A stretch of DNA of 64,000 bases from Euryodendron excelsum (Eukaryota > Streptophyta > Magnoliopsida > Ericales > Pentaphylacaceae), in contig CM065396.1 of assembly GCA_033060915.1 (NCBI GenBank), positions 8,015,501 to 8,079,500 on the forward strand. The letters run 5' to 3'. Of this stretch, positions 13,072 to 24,675 are shown piece after piece. Positions within the stretch are counted from its first letter, which is position 1. Every line of letters starts with the position of its first letter. A model generated the notes under the pieces. It saw only the letters and a program-made list of their open reading frames with translations. It was not told where the DNA came from and did not search any database. Made by a program: the position numbers and the translations under genes.

Positions 13072-13496
13072 AATAATTTATTAATCTGGCACAAAAAAAA
13101 AGATTCAATAAGCAGTAGTAGTCAATTCAACCGAACCAACAATTTCCATATAAATATACACTAATTCAATCAATCCAATCTAACTAGGAATCTCCACAAA
13201 ATATTACTCCCTATTAGCACGTAAATTCCTAACCTCCTCTAAAGTCCTACCTCCTCTAAAAAGAAAAGAAAATTTATCTAGAGAAAGAAAGTAAGAAAAA
13301 AAAGAAAGAAAAATCTAATATGCTCACAAATAGTAGGGATGGAACGAGTTTACCTGATTGAGCTCTTGAGTCTTCTTGTTGGTGTAGTTGAATGGTGGAG
13401 TTGTTTCCACAGAAATCAATTCCTTCCAAACTCGTTTATCACTTTTTATTTATTTGCCATCTTTTTGCTTTACTTACGGTAGCACATAATTTAGCT
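13072..13496 (-). other. 5' leader of the decayed gypsy element
   Basis: AT-rich sequence between the PBS-like site and gag, with A/G-rich tracts at 13255-13320. No ORF or RNA gene seen. Confidence 0.5.
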
Positions 13497-13514
13497 TCCC
13501 TGATAACGGCGTCA
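13497..13514 (-). other. Decayed primer-binding site
   Basis: On the minus strand this reads TGACGCCGTTATCAGGGA, 14 of 18 bases identical to the TGGCGCCGTTGCCGGGGA site common in Athila/Tat-type elements. All four differences are transitions. It lies about 5 nt from the LTR end, as expected. Confidence 0.7.
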
Positions 13515-13519
13515 AAATT

Positions 13520-14592
13520 TGATCCTTCCAGAAATATGTTGGAATACTCCGCAAGCGTACAGTTGCAATGTAGTAAATAACTCAGTAAAGTCCAAGGTCA
13601 ATCCACAGAGAAGCAAATTGGCACGATAGTGAATTTAAGGTTAAATTCAGAGATGGTGAATCACTCGAGAGGATTGTGAAACTATATGAAAAGGACTCCA
13701 ACGGTGACCAAAAGAAAAGAAAATTTGTTTGCTTCATTTGATGTTGAAGAATTAATCTAGAGCAATAGAAGTAGACTAAACTAGTGAATTTGAATCAATA
13801 AAAGAAGTATTGCCAACAGTTGATCCAATTAATTAGTATTCAAGCATCTTCTTCAAGGTAATTATTATCTCAACTCAATATCAACAACAATGCTGTTGTA
13901 TCTGAAGATTTCGACTATAAAAATGATTTATGATTCTATTCACTTCTCCTAGAATATGAAAAATAAGTTCTAGGGCTTATATCAGGAATTCAAGCAATAC
14001 TCATCCTAAGTCAAGCTTGTGTATGCTATTCAAGAATATGATCATAAACTCCTAATTTCAAAAGAAAATGAGAAGAAGAGAATGAATCTTGGGTTTGGAA
14101 AAGATTAAGATTAAATCATGTAAGAACAATATTATCTTGAAGAATTCTCCCTTAATCAATCAATCTTCACAACTTATGGCAAGAAAAAATTTAGCTACTC
14201 ATAACCATTGTAGAATGCCTAAAACTTGTACTGAATGCTTGTAGTGATTGAAATAACATAAAATTTTGGATTATAATTGGTTCTTGTTTGTAAAAAGCTC
14301 TCAAAAAAGACCCAGAATTCATAATCCTGAAGTTCTCTAACTAACTCTAGCTCAATAGGACTTCTATGAGCTTAAAAAGACATCAATTCTTGGCATGCAA
14401 GGATTCTAGTACGAGTCGGGCCGTCCGAACGGGCAATTGCCTTTGTAGAATCTTTCCCCCTCTCCTTACATTGACTTCGTTCCGTCTTCTTTTGCTCCAT
14501 ATTAATCCATAAACCTACAAAAGTAAATAAAATAACATTACTGCTAATAATTAATTAAATTATCAAATAACTAACTAATATAGGGCTAATCA
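13520..14592 (-). repeat. 5' LTR of the decayed gypsy element (about 1.07 kb)
   Basis: Bounded by TGAT (13520) and ATCA (14592), the inverted ends of an LTR. The inner end is next to the primer-binding site and has the family-typical wording 'CTGTGGATTGACCTTGGACT' and 'GCTTGCGGAGTA'. It is unrelated to the giant LTR families elsewhere in the window. Confidence 0.65.
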
Positions 14593-14679
14593 AATGCAAT
14601 TTAAAGGTACATGATACTTGTGTAATCAGTATCCAATGGTTTTGCCTAGCAATTTAACAATGAGACATTCCTTCCGTGG

Positions 14680-15128
14680 TCTTCTAATTTTTGTCAGTAG
14701 CTTAGTTGGAAGGACTACTTTAGGAGTACTCCTTAAATCCTCTTATTCTTCTTCCATTTTCAGCTCCTTAAATCCTCTTATTCTTCTTCCATTTTCAGCT
14801 CTTGAATCCTCTTCGTAACCTTCATCGTAAGTGTCAAGATTCTCCACATCATTATCAAAGAATCCCTATTTCACCTTAGCTACCATCGGGGCTTCTTTAA
14901 ATGATTTAGCTGCAAAGGCCTCGGAGTTTTCCGCAATGATTTGGTTCAGGTTGTCTCGGAGTGGAGTAGTATCCTCTTCCATGTGATGACTTTAGCTTAC
15001 ATGATCATTCTTCACTTTGTTGGTACTGCGAATTTGGTGATCTTCTTCTTCAGTTGAGATCGTAGGACCTTCTTCATTCGTGATCGCAGATGTTTCGTTT
15101 GTGACTAGAACAGAGCTTTCTTTCGCCA
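14680..15128 (-). pseudogene. Unrecognised broken coding remnant
   Basis: Starting with ATG at 15128 the minus strand reads about 45 codons (MAKESSVLVTNETSAITNEE...), acidic and Ser/Thr-rich, then TAG-like breaks, then further open stretches (EDTTPLRDNLNQIIAENSEA, ...NVENLDTYDEGYEEDS). The composition is coding-like, and the stops are few and without obvious frameshift. I do not recognise the family. A 35-bp tandem duplication (14729-14798) sits in its distal part and would add a repeated acidic/basic segment. Confidence 0.3.
14729..14798. repeat. 35-bp tandem duplication
   Basis: Two exact adjacent copies starting CTCCTTAAATCC at 14729 and 14764. Confidence 0.9.
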
Positions 15129-17725
15129 TTCTCTCTATGCTTTTCTAGGCCTTAATTTCTTATGCATGTAAACCATCCTTGAAATAGAGCTTTAGCCACA
15201 AGAGGAATTAAGCTAAGTGCTTTCTCCGTCCCATTTCTTAAGAGGAAATTACTATAAATAGAACATATCTATGTTGGTGACGCTGCTTATATAGGGTTGT
15301 TAGCTAATGAATGTAGTTAATGATCAAAATTTCCTCTAATAGAAGGGAAAGCTTCACCCTGAATTCCTGTGACACCCTTGAGAGAGTTGAACTACAATTA
15401 GAAAGTACATTATTCGAAGTGCTCTCTCCATCACTATATAAGAAGCCTCAATCCAGAGACACCTGATGGTCTATCAGTTAATATTCATATATAAGTTGCT
15501 GCACCACACACTGGACCGATTGAATAGGTCAATACCCAATTTGACAGCGTCGGTTCAACCTTGTCAACAGAAACAAATAAATAATTACACGCAACTAACA
15601 AAGTTATCAACCTACTTGTAACAGTAACGGCCATTTAGTATAATTCTGATCTCATATTCATTGCAAATTTAAACCCAGTTTGAACTTATAATATATGTTT
15701 ATCAATTGTTTAAGGATCAACTTAAAAGGAAACAGAAAAGAAGAAGAAGACTATAGTTTGCTACAGGTTTCTGATGAAGCCAAACCAATGGTTTTGGTAA
15801 AAAGGTGATGGGACTTGTAATCAGCTAGTCATAACTCAACCAGTGGTCTTGCCAAAGTGTTCACATTTTAAAATATTGGCAAAAAAAGCATGAATTTCGG
15901 CCCTAACATATTACCCTTTGCCTTTGTCAAAAAGCAAGAAATTTACACGAAAAAGGATTAAAGGTCCAAGCCATATAGATCTTTCTACATATACAGTATA
16001 TACCCTTGGACCATCATGTCATTGGCATTGTAGATATTGCTTGTCAAACTCTCAAAAGAACAGTCCAACCTTCTATGGAAGGAGGGACCACCCAACCAAC
16101 CAAAACCATACAAATTAGGGAAAGATTAATTGTGTCATCATTAGATGTATAGACTAAATACTTCATTGTAAATAATATGCAGCCCCACTACCCTTTAAAA
16201 AAAAAAAAAACCCAATCGCCTGCTTCCCATTAATCGGATTCGAATATTAATTTGCACCCATCACGTTATATATATACAAATATATATCTCTTCGTCACCA
16301 TCAAGATTTTTAGATTCCTCACCAGGTGGCAACAGAAGTCTCAAAATGGGCCCCTCCAATCATCCCTCAACCCAACAATCCAGCTGGTGGAAAACGACAA
16401 ACAGCATCAGTTTACATGTAACGCCCCACTAATGCTTTGGGATGTCTTTTACTGTGCTGTGGTCTCCATTTCCTGTAATTTTTGGATCAAAACTATTGTT
16501 ATAATACATCTATACAAATACCAAAAAAAAAAAAAAAAAACATATAACAATTAAATCCCCCATTAGAATTCAAATTGCTCCACCATCCATCATAATCCAA
16601 TTATCCGCGCGCGTATTGCCACAAGTCCACCCTGTTGTCAAGAAGTTACACACAAGTTGCAACATTTTAGTTGCAAGTAGAGAACAAAAAAAATGTCATT
16701 GTCGAATGGAGCCTTCCAATCAAAATTCACAATTCTTCAAAAAAAATTTCTGTAATTTTATGCATCACATATTTGTGAAATGGAGCCTTCCAATCAAAAT
16801 TCACAATTCTTCAAAAAAAAATTCTGTAATTTTATCCATCACATATTTGTGAAATCATTCGCTAAATGCTCATCAGATTATAATCTATTCTGTGAAAGGA
16901 AGATAAGGCAATCATGGGTCAGTGCAATACCGTCATACTGCATTCAGTTCAACATCTCAGCCCTACCATCCCTTTTTTCTTGCATTTTATAAAAGTTTCA
17001 TCCATACTGCATTTCAACGTCGCAGCTCTACTACTTTTGAACTTTTGTTGCATTTCATAAAAAAATCCTAAACCATCCAAATTTCGCCTTAATATAAATA
17101 TAAATTACTACTTTATCTGGGTCATCAATCCGTTGATACTTGATTTATCACTCAAAAGCCAGTATATATCAATCTAACACGAGAAATTTATGGCCAGATT
17201 ATCTGCCGACACTTGAAGAGATTGGCAGTGAAAGCAATGGTAGAGACCCTACCACCGCAGTCCTCTCATCCAATAAATTCAACCGTTATGTAGGTGACTT
17301 AAGTTCAAAAAATGGCCTAAACAGATCATAAGGCGATCCTGTGTTGGCCCATCAATAACAATATAGAACTGTTATCCAGTACCCAAAAAAAAAAAAGAAA
17401 AAACCAAATGATAATTATTGCTACAAAATAAAAAGGAGTAAGCAGGATTCATCAGATGACTCAGAGAATGGAAGTTACTGTAAGGGTAGTGTATTTCCCG
17501 TTGACAAATAGAGGTGAAATACATCGTTCTATACCCATTCATAAGCGCAAGGGCAGACCAAAACACAGCAGGGGATGAATCTCAGGATCGATGTGTAGGA
17601 AAATATGGATCTTTTTATTTTTTTTACAGGTAAAGCAATTGGGATTGGTATGTAGAGTGTCAAATGAAGAAAGTGTATTCACAAGGAGTGAGGTGCGGAT
17701 GCACAAAGGATTAAGAGATTATTCA
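15129..17725. other. AT-rich intergenic DNA
   Basis: No supported gene. Holds poly-A runs (16199-16210, 16523-16540), short TA tracts (16266-16285) and one tandem duplication listed separately. The part next to 17725 should contain the 3' UTR of the U-box gene. Confidence 0.6.
16705..16852. repeat. 74-bp tandem duplication
   Basis: Two adjacent 74-bp copies beginning AATGGAGCCTTCC at 16705 and 16779, differing at only a few positions (for example TGCATC/TCCATC). Recent local duplication downstream of the U-box gene. Confidence 0.85.
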
Positions 17726-18805
17726 TCAAGCAGTGTATGTAAGTGAAGCAACTTTATTCAGCCTCTCTAGGATACCATTTGCCTTCCTCTTCGCCCTTGA
17801 AGTTCCACTTTGTGCAAGACTAGAGATAGTTCCATTGGCATGCTCTTCTTCCCTGATGTCCCACAACTTTGACCGATCATTCAAACAAATTGTGTATAAA
17901 ATGGCAATACAATTTTCCTTGTTCCGTTCACAAGTGCTCTTTTTTATGATACTGAGCGAGCAAGGAATTGCACCAAGCTCCCCCATCTCCTCAACAGCCT
18001 TCTGATGGCTGGAAAGAATTGCAAGAATAGCCAACAACTAATCAACAAGTACACGATCCAGGAGCTTCTTCAAGATCACATTGACCGCTCCTTGACGAAC
18101 AACCCTTCCCTTATTCTCAGGGACAAGGCATAAGTTGAAAATTGCTGAAGCAACATCTTTTATGGCTAATGGGTGCCCTTCATCTAAAAGATCAATTAAA
18201 GGTCCGAGAGCACCTGATTTACCAATAATCTACTTGTTGGAATCAAGGGCTGATAACGTGAATAAAGTTGCAGCAGCACTGCTTCTTGTTTCAATGGTTC
18301 CAAATTTTAAGGATTCAATGAGGAGAGGGATAACCACTGGATTTTCTGCGACTAGCTTCTTATTATTATCATATATTGAGAGATTCAAAACCGTGGTGAT
18401 CAAATCCTCTTGGAGATCTGGATGGGTATCAGCCCTCCCAGGCAAGATTGGATAAAGTAACTGGGGAATAGCATCAGTAGAATTGCTAAAAAGAGCCCGG
18501 AATGATGGCATCCGCTTTGTAAGCAGCCGAAGCTATTTTGCAGCCTCTTTCTGATCAGGAAGGGAAGATGAAATCTTCTCGAGCAGTGAATTCAAATGGC
18601 CTCTGTCTGCATCAATGATTACTTTGTCATATGCATCCTGAACAGGGTTTGGTAGCTCCATGCCATGCTCTTTGCACCATTGTAAAATCATTTCTCGCAC
18701 CAAGTGATTGGGTGTGAGGACTGTATGGGAGAGGACTTGTTGGGTCTGCGGGCATGTTCGGTGGCCATCTTTAAGCCAGTTTCGAATAAATGACCAATCA
18801 TATGT
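17726..18805 (-). pseudogene. U-box gene exon 2
   Basis: Opens after the acceptor ...GATTCACAG with TYDWSFIRNWLKDGH, the second half of the U-box, then ARM repeats (DLQEDLITTVLNLSIYDNN; AIKDVASAIFNLC; LLAILAILSSHQKAVEEMGE) and ends with TGA after LTYTA. 1080 bp, one frame, three TAG codons. By memory of the family at least two of them replace glutamate (after QKEAAK and after VLVD). The rest is so well conserved that loss must be recent, or the stops deserve checking. Confidence 0.85.
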
Positions 18806-19667
18806 CTGTGAATCAAAAAATACCATTAAGTGAATAAATTCAATAATATCACAAATAACCAAATGGTTACAGGTTGTCAGGAGCTATAAAATGCAAACTA
18901 AACACAAAAAAAGAATAAGAAACATGATAAGAAGTTAACCAAGACAACTCTGTGGTATAAAGGAAAACGAGACTCCAGAGATAGTTCCATCAAAATAATT
19001 TCCCAAGCGCAATACTGACATCGCATTTTGCAGCACAAAAAAATGGATGCTCATGATAGCAATCTCTAAAATCCTCCAAAGCTAACAAGAAGCACCTAAT
19101 CTCTTATCAAGGGGCAGTTTTCAATCAAAACATTTTTTAAATCCACATCCGTTGAACTGAAAAGCCATTGTAGATCCATATCAGAAATGCAACAGTAGAA
19201 AACCCATTTCCAAGATTTAATACTGCATTCCCCAAAGTAAATTAGACCAAGGAAAAAGAATAGAATCCTCCATTGCCATTGAGGCTGAAGTGTGGCTAGA
19301 AAAAACAATTCCAAGTAATGAAACTAATACAACACACATACTACACATAATAGCTGTAGGATTTGCTTATTTTTTGATACAAATTAGTAATAAACATGGG
19401 ATTGTAATCTGTCAATCTTCTTCACTACTACAAACTTCCAACTATACTTAGATCAGAAAAAAAAAATTAAAAAGTCTTTTTTGAGCTGTTACAGAATTCA
19501 AACAACCCAAAATTCTGTATCACACATATTCATCTTTCAAAGAGAGCATAGACTAAACAAGGATTCATGCAAGCAAACATCACAGGGGAATTCAACCATA
19601 CAATGACAATTCAGAAAAACCCACACGAGACCAAAAAAAAACCCAAGATTTCTAAAAGGGTGAAAAC
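18806..19667 (-). other. Intron of the U-box gene
   Basis: Donor GGATAT|GTTTTC and acceptor TTCACAG|ACATAT on the minus strand; 862 bp, phase 0. Splicing joins the two halves of the U-box in frame. AT-rich, no gene inside. Confidence 0.8.
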
Positions 19668-19861
19668 ATATCCGGTGGCCAAGATAACAGGGTCCGTCAT
19701 GAGTTCTCTAGAAATAGGGCACAGGAATTCATCAGGGAAGCTGGTGGTAGTAGTAATGGTGGTGAGATTGTCGACTCCGAGCGAAACAGAAAGAGAGCGC
19801 TTCAACTTCAAATCCTTGAGAGCACATAGGGTACGAATGGCCCTATTGGTGGTGTCGAGGC
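19668..19861 (-). pseudogene. U-box gene exon 1, distal part
   Basis: Carries the end of the N-terminal region and the first half of the U-box up to ILATGY. Its upstream end is the copia 5' LTR border at 19861/19862. The frame continues exactly in 24676-24807 after removing the element and one copy of the 5-bp target duplication. Confidence 0.85.
19857..19861. repeat. Target-site duplication of the copia element (left)
   Basis: GAGGC here and GAGGT at 24676-24680 flank the two LTRs; 4 of 5 bases match. Confidence 0.7.
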
Positions 19862-20159
19862 TGTTGAAGAAAAAAAAAAGTCAAATTTGTTTTATCTTTG
19901 TCCTAGTTTATAGGAATATGGTTCTGGTATGTTGCAGAACGTGGTCTAGTTTATAGAAATGTGGTTCTGGTTTGTTGCAGAACATGGTCTAGTTTATAGG
20001 AGTTTGTTTTGGAATTTGTTTCTGGTTTACCTAGTCTTTAGGAGATCTGTTTTGCACAGTTGTGCAGTTGCTATTTTTATTCTGTGAAATTACCTAGATA
20101 AAGGCTGTTGCTTAATGAAAAATTAGATCAGTTTTTTTTCCCAAGGGTCTCTGTTAACA
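19862..20159 (+). repeat. Copia 5' LTR
   Basis: 298 bp, contains an internal direct repeat of about 43 bp (CTAGTTTATAGGAATATGG...). Near-identical to the 3' LTR at 24375-24675 apart from point changes and a small indel in the A-run near its start. Confidence 0.9.
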
Positions 20160-20160
20160 A

Positions 20161-20172
20161 CGGTATCAGAAC
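20161..20172 (+). other. Copia primer-binding site
   Basis: CGGTATCAGAAC, close to TGGTATCAGAGC, the initiator-tRNA-Met site of most plant copia elements; one base after the LTR end. Confidence 0.75.
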
Positions 20173-20280
20173 CAGCCTATTGTTAGAGAGTTAAAAAAAA
20201 ATAGGGGAGAGAGTGATCCACGTTCAGAGAGATAACCAGCAGCTCTGTTTGTTTTTTTACTTGCAGAAGCAGTAAAGGCA

Positions 20281-21190
20281 ATGGCTTCAGATAATTTTGT
20301 GCAGCCGACTATTCCTCGTTTCGCTGGTCATTATGACCACTGGAGCATGCTTATGGAGAACTTCCTTCGGTCTAAAGAGTATTGGCAAGTTGTCAATATA
20401 GGGATACCAGAATCAGCAGCTAGTGTGGTTCTTACAAAGACACAGAAAACAGAGATTGAGGGACAGTGGTTGAAAGATTTGAAAGCCAAGAATTATTTGT
20501 TCCAAGCTATTGATCGTTCAATCTTGGACACCAACCTTTGCAAAGATACCTCCAAGCAGATATGGGATTCCATGAAGAAAAAATATCAAGGGTCAACAAG
20601 AACAAAGAGGCAGCAACTTCAAGCACTTCGTACGGAGTTCGAACTACTTCATATGAAATCAGGAGAATCAGTTACGAAGTATTTTTCATACACGATGGCA
20701 ATCATCAACAAAATGCGAATTCATGGTGAGAAGCTGGAGGACGTCACTGCGGTGGAGAAAATTCTTAGGTCAATGATGCCAAAATTCAATTATGTTGTTT
20801 GTACTATTGAAGAATCAAAAGACCTTGATACTCTTTCAATTGATGAGTTGCAAGGATCTTTACTGGTTCATTAAAGGCTTCTACAAACAACAGTACGTGG
20901 CTACCTAGTAGATTAGCAGATCGTGGAAGAGGTCGAGGCGGAAGAGGAAGAGGTCGAGGCAACAGAGATAGAGGCAGACCATTTCAACATAACAATGATC
21001 CATCCACCTTTCAAGGAAGAGGAAAGGGACGTGATCAACAGTTTGACAAATCCAAGGTAGAGTGCTACAGATGTCACAAGCTTGGCCATTATCAGCAGAA
21101 TGTTATACCAAGCTGCCCCAAGACAAAGAGATGCAGCAGAAATTGAATTTTGTAGAGTAGAAAGAAGAAGAAACCTTGCTGATGGCGTTC
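20281..21190 (+). pseudogene. gag: Copia gag
   Basis: Opens MASDNFVQPTIPRFAGHYDHW, a plant copia gag start (DUF4219/UBN2 type), intact for 197 codons to a TAA at 20872-20874. The Arg/Gly-rich stretch (about 20920-21030) and the zinc knuckle CYRCHKLGH (about 21063-21095) follow in another frame. The last cysteine of the CCHC knuckle is not in its place. Gag would form the particle and bind the RNA. Confidence 0.85.
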
Positions 21191-21586
21191 CATGAGAATG
21201 AAGACAAGATTGAATAAGATGTTTGGTATGTGGACACAGGCTGTAGCAATCATATGTGTGGTAGTAAGTCTTATTTTTCTCATTTAAATGAAGACCTTCA
21301 TACTACTATTAGTTTTGGGGATTGTTCTACTGTGAAGGTTATGGGAAAGGGAGACATTAAGTTAAGAACCAAAAATGGCTTTGTAGAAACAATCTCTAAT
21401 GTCTTTTATGTTCCTGATTTGAAAAGCAATTTGCTAAGTGCTGGTCAATTGCAAGAAAAGGGTTATGTTATATCTATTTAGAATGGAGCTTGTGAGATAT
21501 ATGACCCTTCAAGAGAAGCAGTGGCCATTATTAAGATGAGTTCGAATAGATTGTTTCCTTTATAGATAGAAAATGTCCAAACTTGC
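21191..21586 (+). pseudogene. Copia protease
   Basis: Contains VDTGCSNHM at about 21228-21255, the DTG active site of the aspartic protease, then YVPDLKSNLLSAGQLQEKGY. TAG codons at 21479-21481 and 21563-21565 break the link to integrase. Confidence 0.85.
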
Positions 21587-22660
21587 TTGAAGGCTAAGGT
21601 GAATGATCCATCACGGCTTTGGCATTTTCGATATGGCCACTTGAATTTTGGTGGATTAGCAACTCTCCAACGAAAGAATATGGTGAAAGGACTTCCCCAA
21701 ATTACTATTCCCTTTGAAGTTTGTGAAGAATGTGCTGTTAGTAAACAACACCGTTCTCCATTCCCACAAGGAAAGTCATGGAGAGCAAAGAATGTGCTGG
21801 AGTTGATTCACTCTGACATCTGTGGTCTGATCAATCCAACTTCCAATGGGGGTAAAAGATATCTAATCACGTTTATTGATGATTATAGTCGAAAAACTTG
21901 GGTTTCTTTTTTGCAGGAAAAATTAGAAGCTTTTAGTGCCTTTAAAAGCTTCAAGGCACGAGTTGAAAATGAAACAGGGAGAGCCATAAAAACTTTGCAA
22001 ACTGATCGAGGTGGCGAATGCTGCTCAAAGGAATTTGAGCATTTTTGTAGTGATCGAGGCATTAGAAGAGAGCTCACAACTGCTTATACACTACAACAAA
22101 ATGGTGTGTCAAAGAGGAAAAATAGAACCATCCTCAATATGGTGAGAAGCTTGCTGGCAAGAGGGAGAATACCAAAGAGTTTTTGGCCGGAAGATGTAAA
22201 CTGGTGCATCCATGTCTTGAACAGAAGTCCTACTTTTTCTGTTCAAAATATGACACCAGAAGAGGCATGGACAAGACGAAAACCAACTGTAGATCACTTT
22301 AGAATTTTTGGTTGTATTGCCTATGCACATGTCCCAGAAGAGAAAAGCCGAAAGCTTGATGATAAAGGTGAAAAGTGTGTTTTTCTCGGCATAAGTGAAG
22401 CATCCAAAGCATATAAATTGTTCAATCCACTGACAAAGAAGATTGTTACCAGTAGAGATGTCATTTTTGACGAGGAGAGCACTTGGAATTGGAGTGGGTA
22501 GCAGCCTACTCCAGTCATTTTTGATAGTGAAGCTGAAGAGGGCATGCAACCCCTACATGAACAAATTTCAGCAACTGTTGTTGCTCCAACAGCCAATGAA
22601 ATTTCATCGATTGCAGCAGAAACTACTGATGCAGCAGTTGAGTCTCGTCGTGTTTGAAAG
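21587..22660 (+). pseudogene. Copia integrase
   Basis: Starts with the zinc-binding GAG-pre-integrase part (WHFRYGHLNF, CEECAVSKQHR), then the rve core with the first Asp in HSDICG and the second in QTDRGGE. The third acidic position of the D,D-35-E triad, normally Glu before RKNRT, reads Lys here (GVSKRKNRT, about 22105). Stops: TAG at 22499-22501 and TGA after SRRV near 22656. Confidence 0.9.
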
Positions 22661-24257
22661 ATGCCCATATGGATGCAAGATTATGAGGTAACTTGGACTG
22701 ACCAAAGTGAAGATCCAATCACTCACTTTGCTTTATTTTCTAATTATGATCCCACGGTTTTTGAAGAAGCTATTAAAGAATCAAAATGGTGGAAGGCGAT
22801 GGATGAAGAAATTGCAGCCATTGAACGACACTTGGGAATTGACTGATCTTCCAAGAGGGCATAAGACAATTGGTGTTAAGTGGGTTTACAAGACAAAATT
22901 GAAGGAGAAAGGAGAAGTTGACAAGTATAAGGTGGGCTTAGTAGCAAAAGGCTATAAGCAAGAGTTTGGCGTGGATTATAAAGAAGTCTTTGCTCCTGTT
23001 GCAAGACATGACACCATCAGATAGGTGATTGCATTGGCAGCTCAAAGTTTATGGCCTATTTCTCAGTTGGATGTGAAATCAGCCTTTTTACATGGAGACT
23101 TGGAAGAATAGGTATTTATCAATCAACCTCCTAGTTATATTAAAGTTGGAAATGAGCATAAAATTTACAAGTTAAAGAAGGCTTTATATGGACTAAAACA
23201 AGCTCCAAGAGCTTGGTATAGTCGTATAAATGCTTATTTTTCTAAGGAAGGATTCAAAAAGTGTCCATACGAGCACACACTTTTTGCAAAGGTAGGTGAT
23301 GAAGGAAAAGTACTGATTGTGTGTTTATATGTTGATGACCTCATATTCACTGGAAATGATAGTGCCACGTTTGAAAATTTTAAGAAGTCCATGATGGTTG
23401 AGTTTGAAATGACTGATCTTGGAAAGATGCATTACTTTCTTGGTATTGAAGTAGTGCAATCTACAGCTGGAATTTTTATCTCGCAAAGGAAGTATGTGCA
23501 AGAAATTTTGGATAGGTTTCAAATGAAAAATTGCAATCCTGTTTCCACGCCTACTAAAGTGGGTTTGAAGCTTGGTCAAGATCCTGAAGGAAAGAAGATT
23601 GATGGCACTTTTTACAAGCAAATTATAGGGAGTATGATGTATTTGACAACCACAAGACTTGACATAAAGCATGCTGTTAGTCTCATAAGTAGGTTCATGG
23701 AGTGTCCAAAGGAGAACCACTATTTAGCTGCCAAAAGAATTTTCAAGTACTTGAAAGGTACATCCAGTTATGGGTTGCTCTACAAAAGGGAAGAAATGTC
23801 AAATTTAGTTGGTTTTACAGACAGTGATTATGCAGGAGATCAAGATGATAGAAAGAGCACATCTAGATATGTGTTTATGATGAGCTCAGGAGCAGTTTCA
23901 TGGTCATCAAGGAAACAGTCAATTGTGACTTTATCAACTACAGAAGTTGAGTTTGTAGTAGCAACGGCATGTGCTTGTCAAGCGATATGGATGCGAAAGA
24001 TTCTTGAGGAGATTTATTTCAAGCAAGAAAGGCCTACTCTCATTTATTGTGATAGCAGTTCAGCAATAAAGCTATCCAAAAATCCTGTTCTGCATGGAAG
24101 AAGCAAGCACATAGATGTGAAATACCATTTCCTGCGTGATCTCACAAAAGATGGAACAATTGATCTCATCTACTGCAGGAGTGAAAACCAAATTGCTGAC
24201 ATGTTCACAAAGCCCCTCAAATTAGTTGCATTTCATAAGTTCAGGAAATTACTTTGA
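22661..24257 (+). pseudogene. Copia reverse transcriptase and RNase H
   Basis: RT begins near MPIWMQDYEV. There is a small deletion causing a frame change near 22828, and TAG codons at 23022-23024 and 23109-23111. The RT active site YVDD is intact (about 23329). RNase H follows with TDSDYAGD, SSRKQSIVTLSTTEVEF and the end ADMFTKPL. Stop at 24257. Confidence 0.92.
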
Positions 24258-24363
24258 GTCTGCACTTTGGAGAATCCAGTTTAAAGGAGGGATTTTTTTT
24301 TGTAGCAGCAGTAGTCAGCAGTAGTTTAGATTAATTAAACTAAATGTTATGAACATTTAGTTT

Positions 24364-24374
24364 AAGGGAGGGAT
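24364..24374 (+). other. Copia polypurine tract
   Basis: AAGGGAGGGAT directly before the 3' LTR. A second similar tract (AAAGGAGGGA at about 24282) lies 80 bp upstream. Confidence 0.75.
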
Positions 24375-24675
24375 TGTTGAAGAAAAAATAAGAAGTCAAA
24401 TTTGTTTTATCTTTGTCCTAGTTTGTAGGAATGTGGTTCTGGTATGTTGCAGAACATGGTCTAGTTTATAAGAATGTCGTTCTGGTTTGTTGCAGAACAT
24501 GGTCTAGTTTATAGGAGTTTGTTTTGGAGTTTGTTTTTGGTTTACCTAGTCTTTAGAAGATCTGTTTTGCACAGTTGTGCAGTTGTTATTTTTATTTTAT
24601 GAAATTGCCTATATAAAGGCTGTTGCTTAATGAAAAATTAGATTAGTTTTTTTTCCCAACGGCTCTCTGTTAACA
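24375..24675 (+). repeat. Copia 3' LTR
   Basis: 301 bp. TATA box TATATAAA at 24610-24617; the homologous place in the 5' LTR reads TAGATAAA. Ends CTCTGTTAACA, then the GAGGT target copy. Confidence 0.9.

Larger units (their letters stand above)
19862..24675 (+). mobile_element. Ty1/copia LTR retrotransposon, full length, defective
   Basis: Order LTR - PBS - gag - protease - integrase - RT - RNase H - PPT - LTR. Integrase before RT marks it as copia. LTRs of 298 and 301 bp begin TGTTGAAGAA and end CTCTGTTAACA. Both ends have target duplicates inside the first exon of the U-box gene, in opposite orientation to that gene. The coding region has at least three frame changes and about seven stops, so it cannot move by itself. 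A typical copia of this kind encodes one polyprotein of about 1300-1400 residues. Confidence 0.95.

Noticed and set aside
17733..18005. Plus-strand 90-codon ORF
   Set aside because: Shadow of U-box exon 2, whose minus-strand frame has clear family motifs.
18038..18535. TAG as a reassigned sense codon
   Set aside because: Flowering-plant nuclear genes use the standard code, and the same window has TAG stops in decayed transposons.
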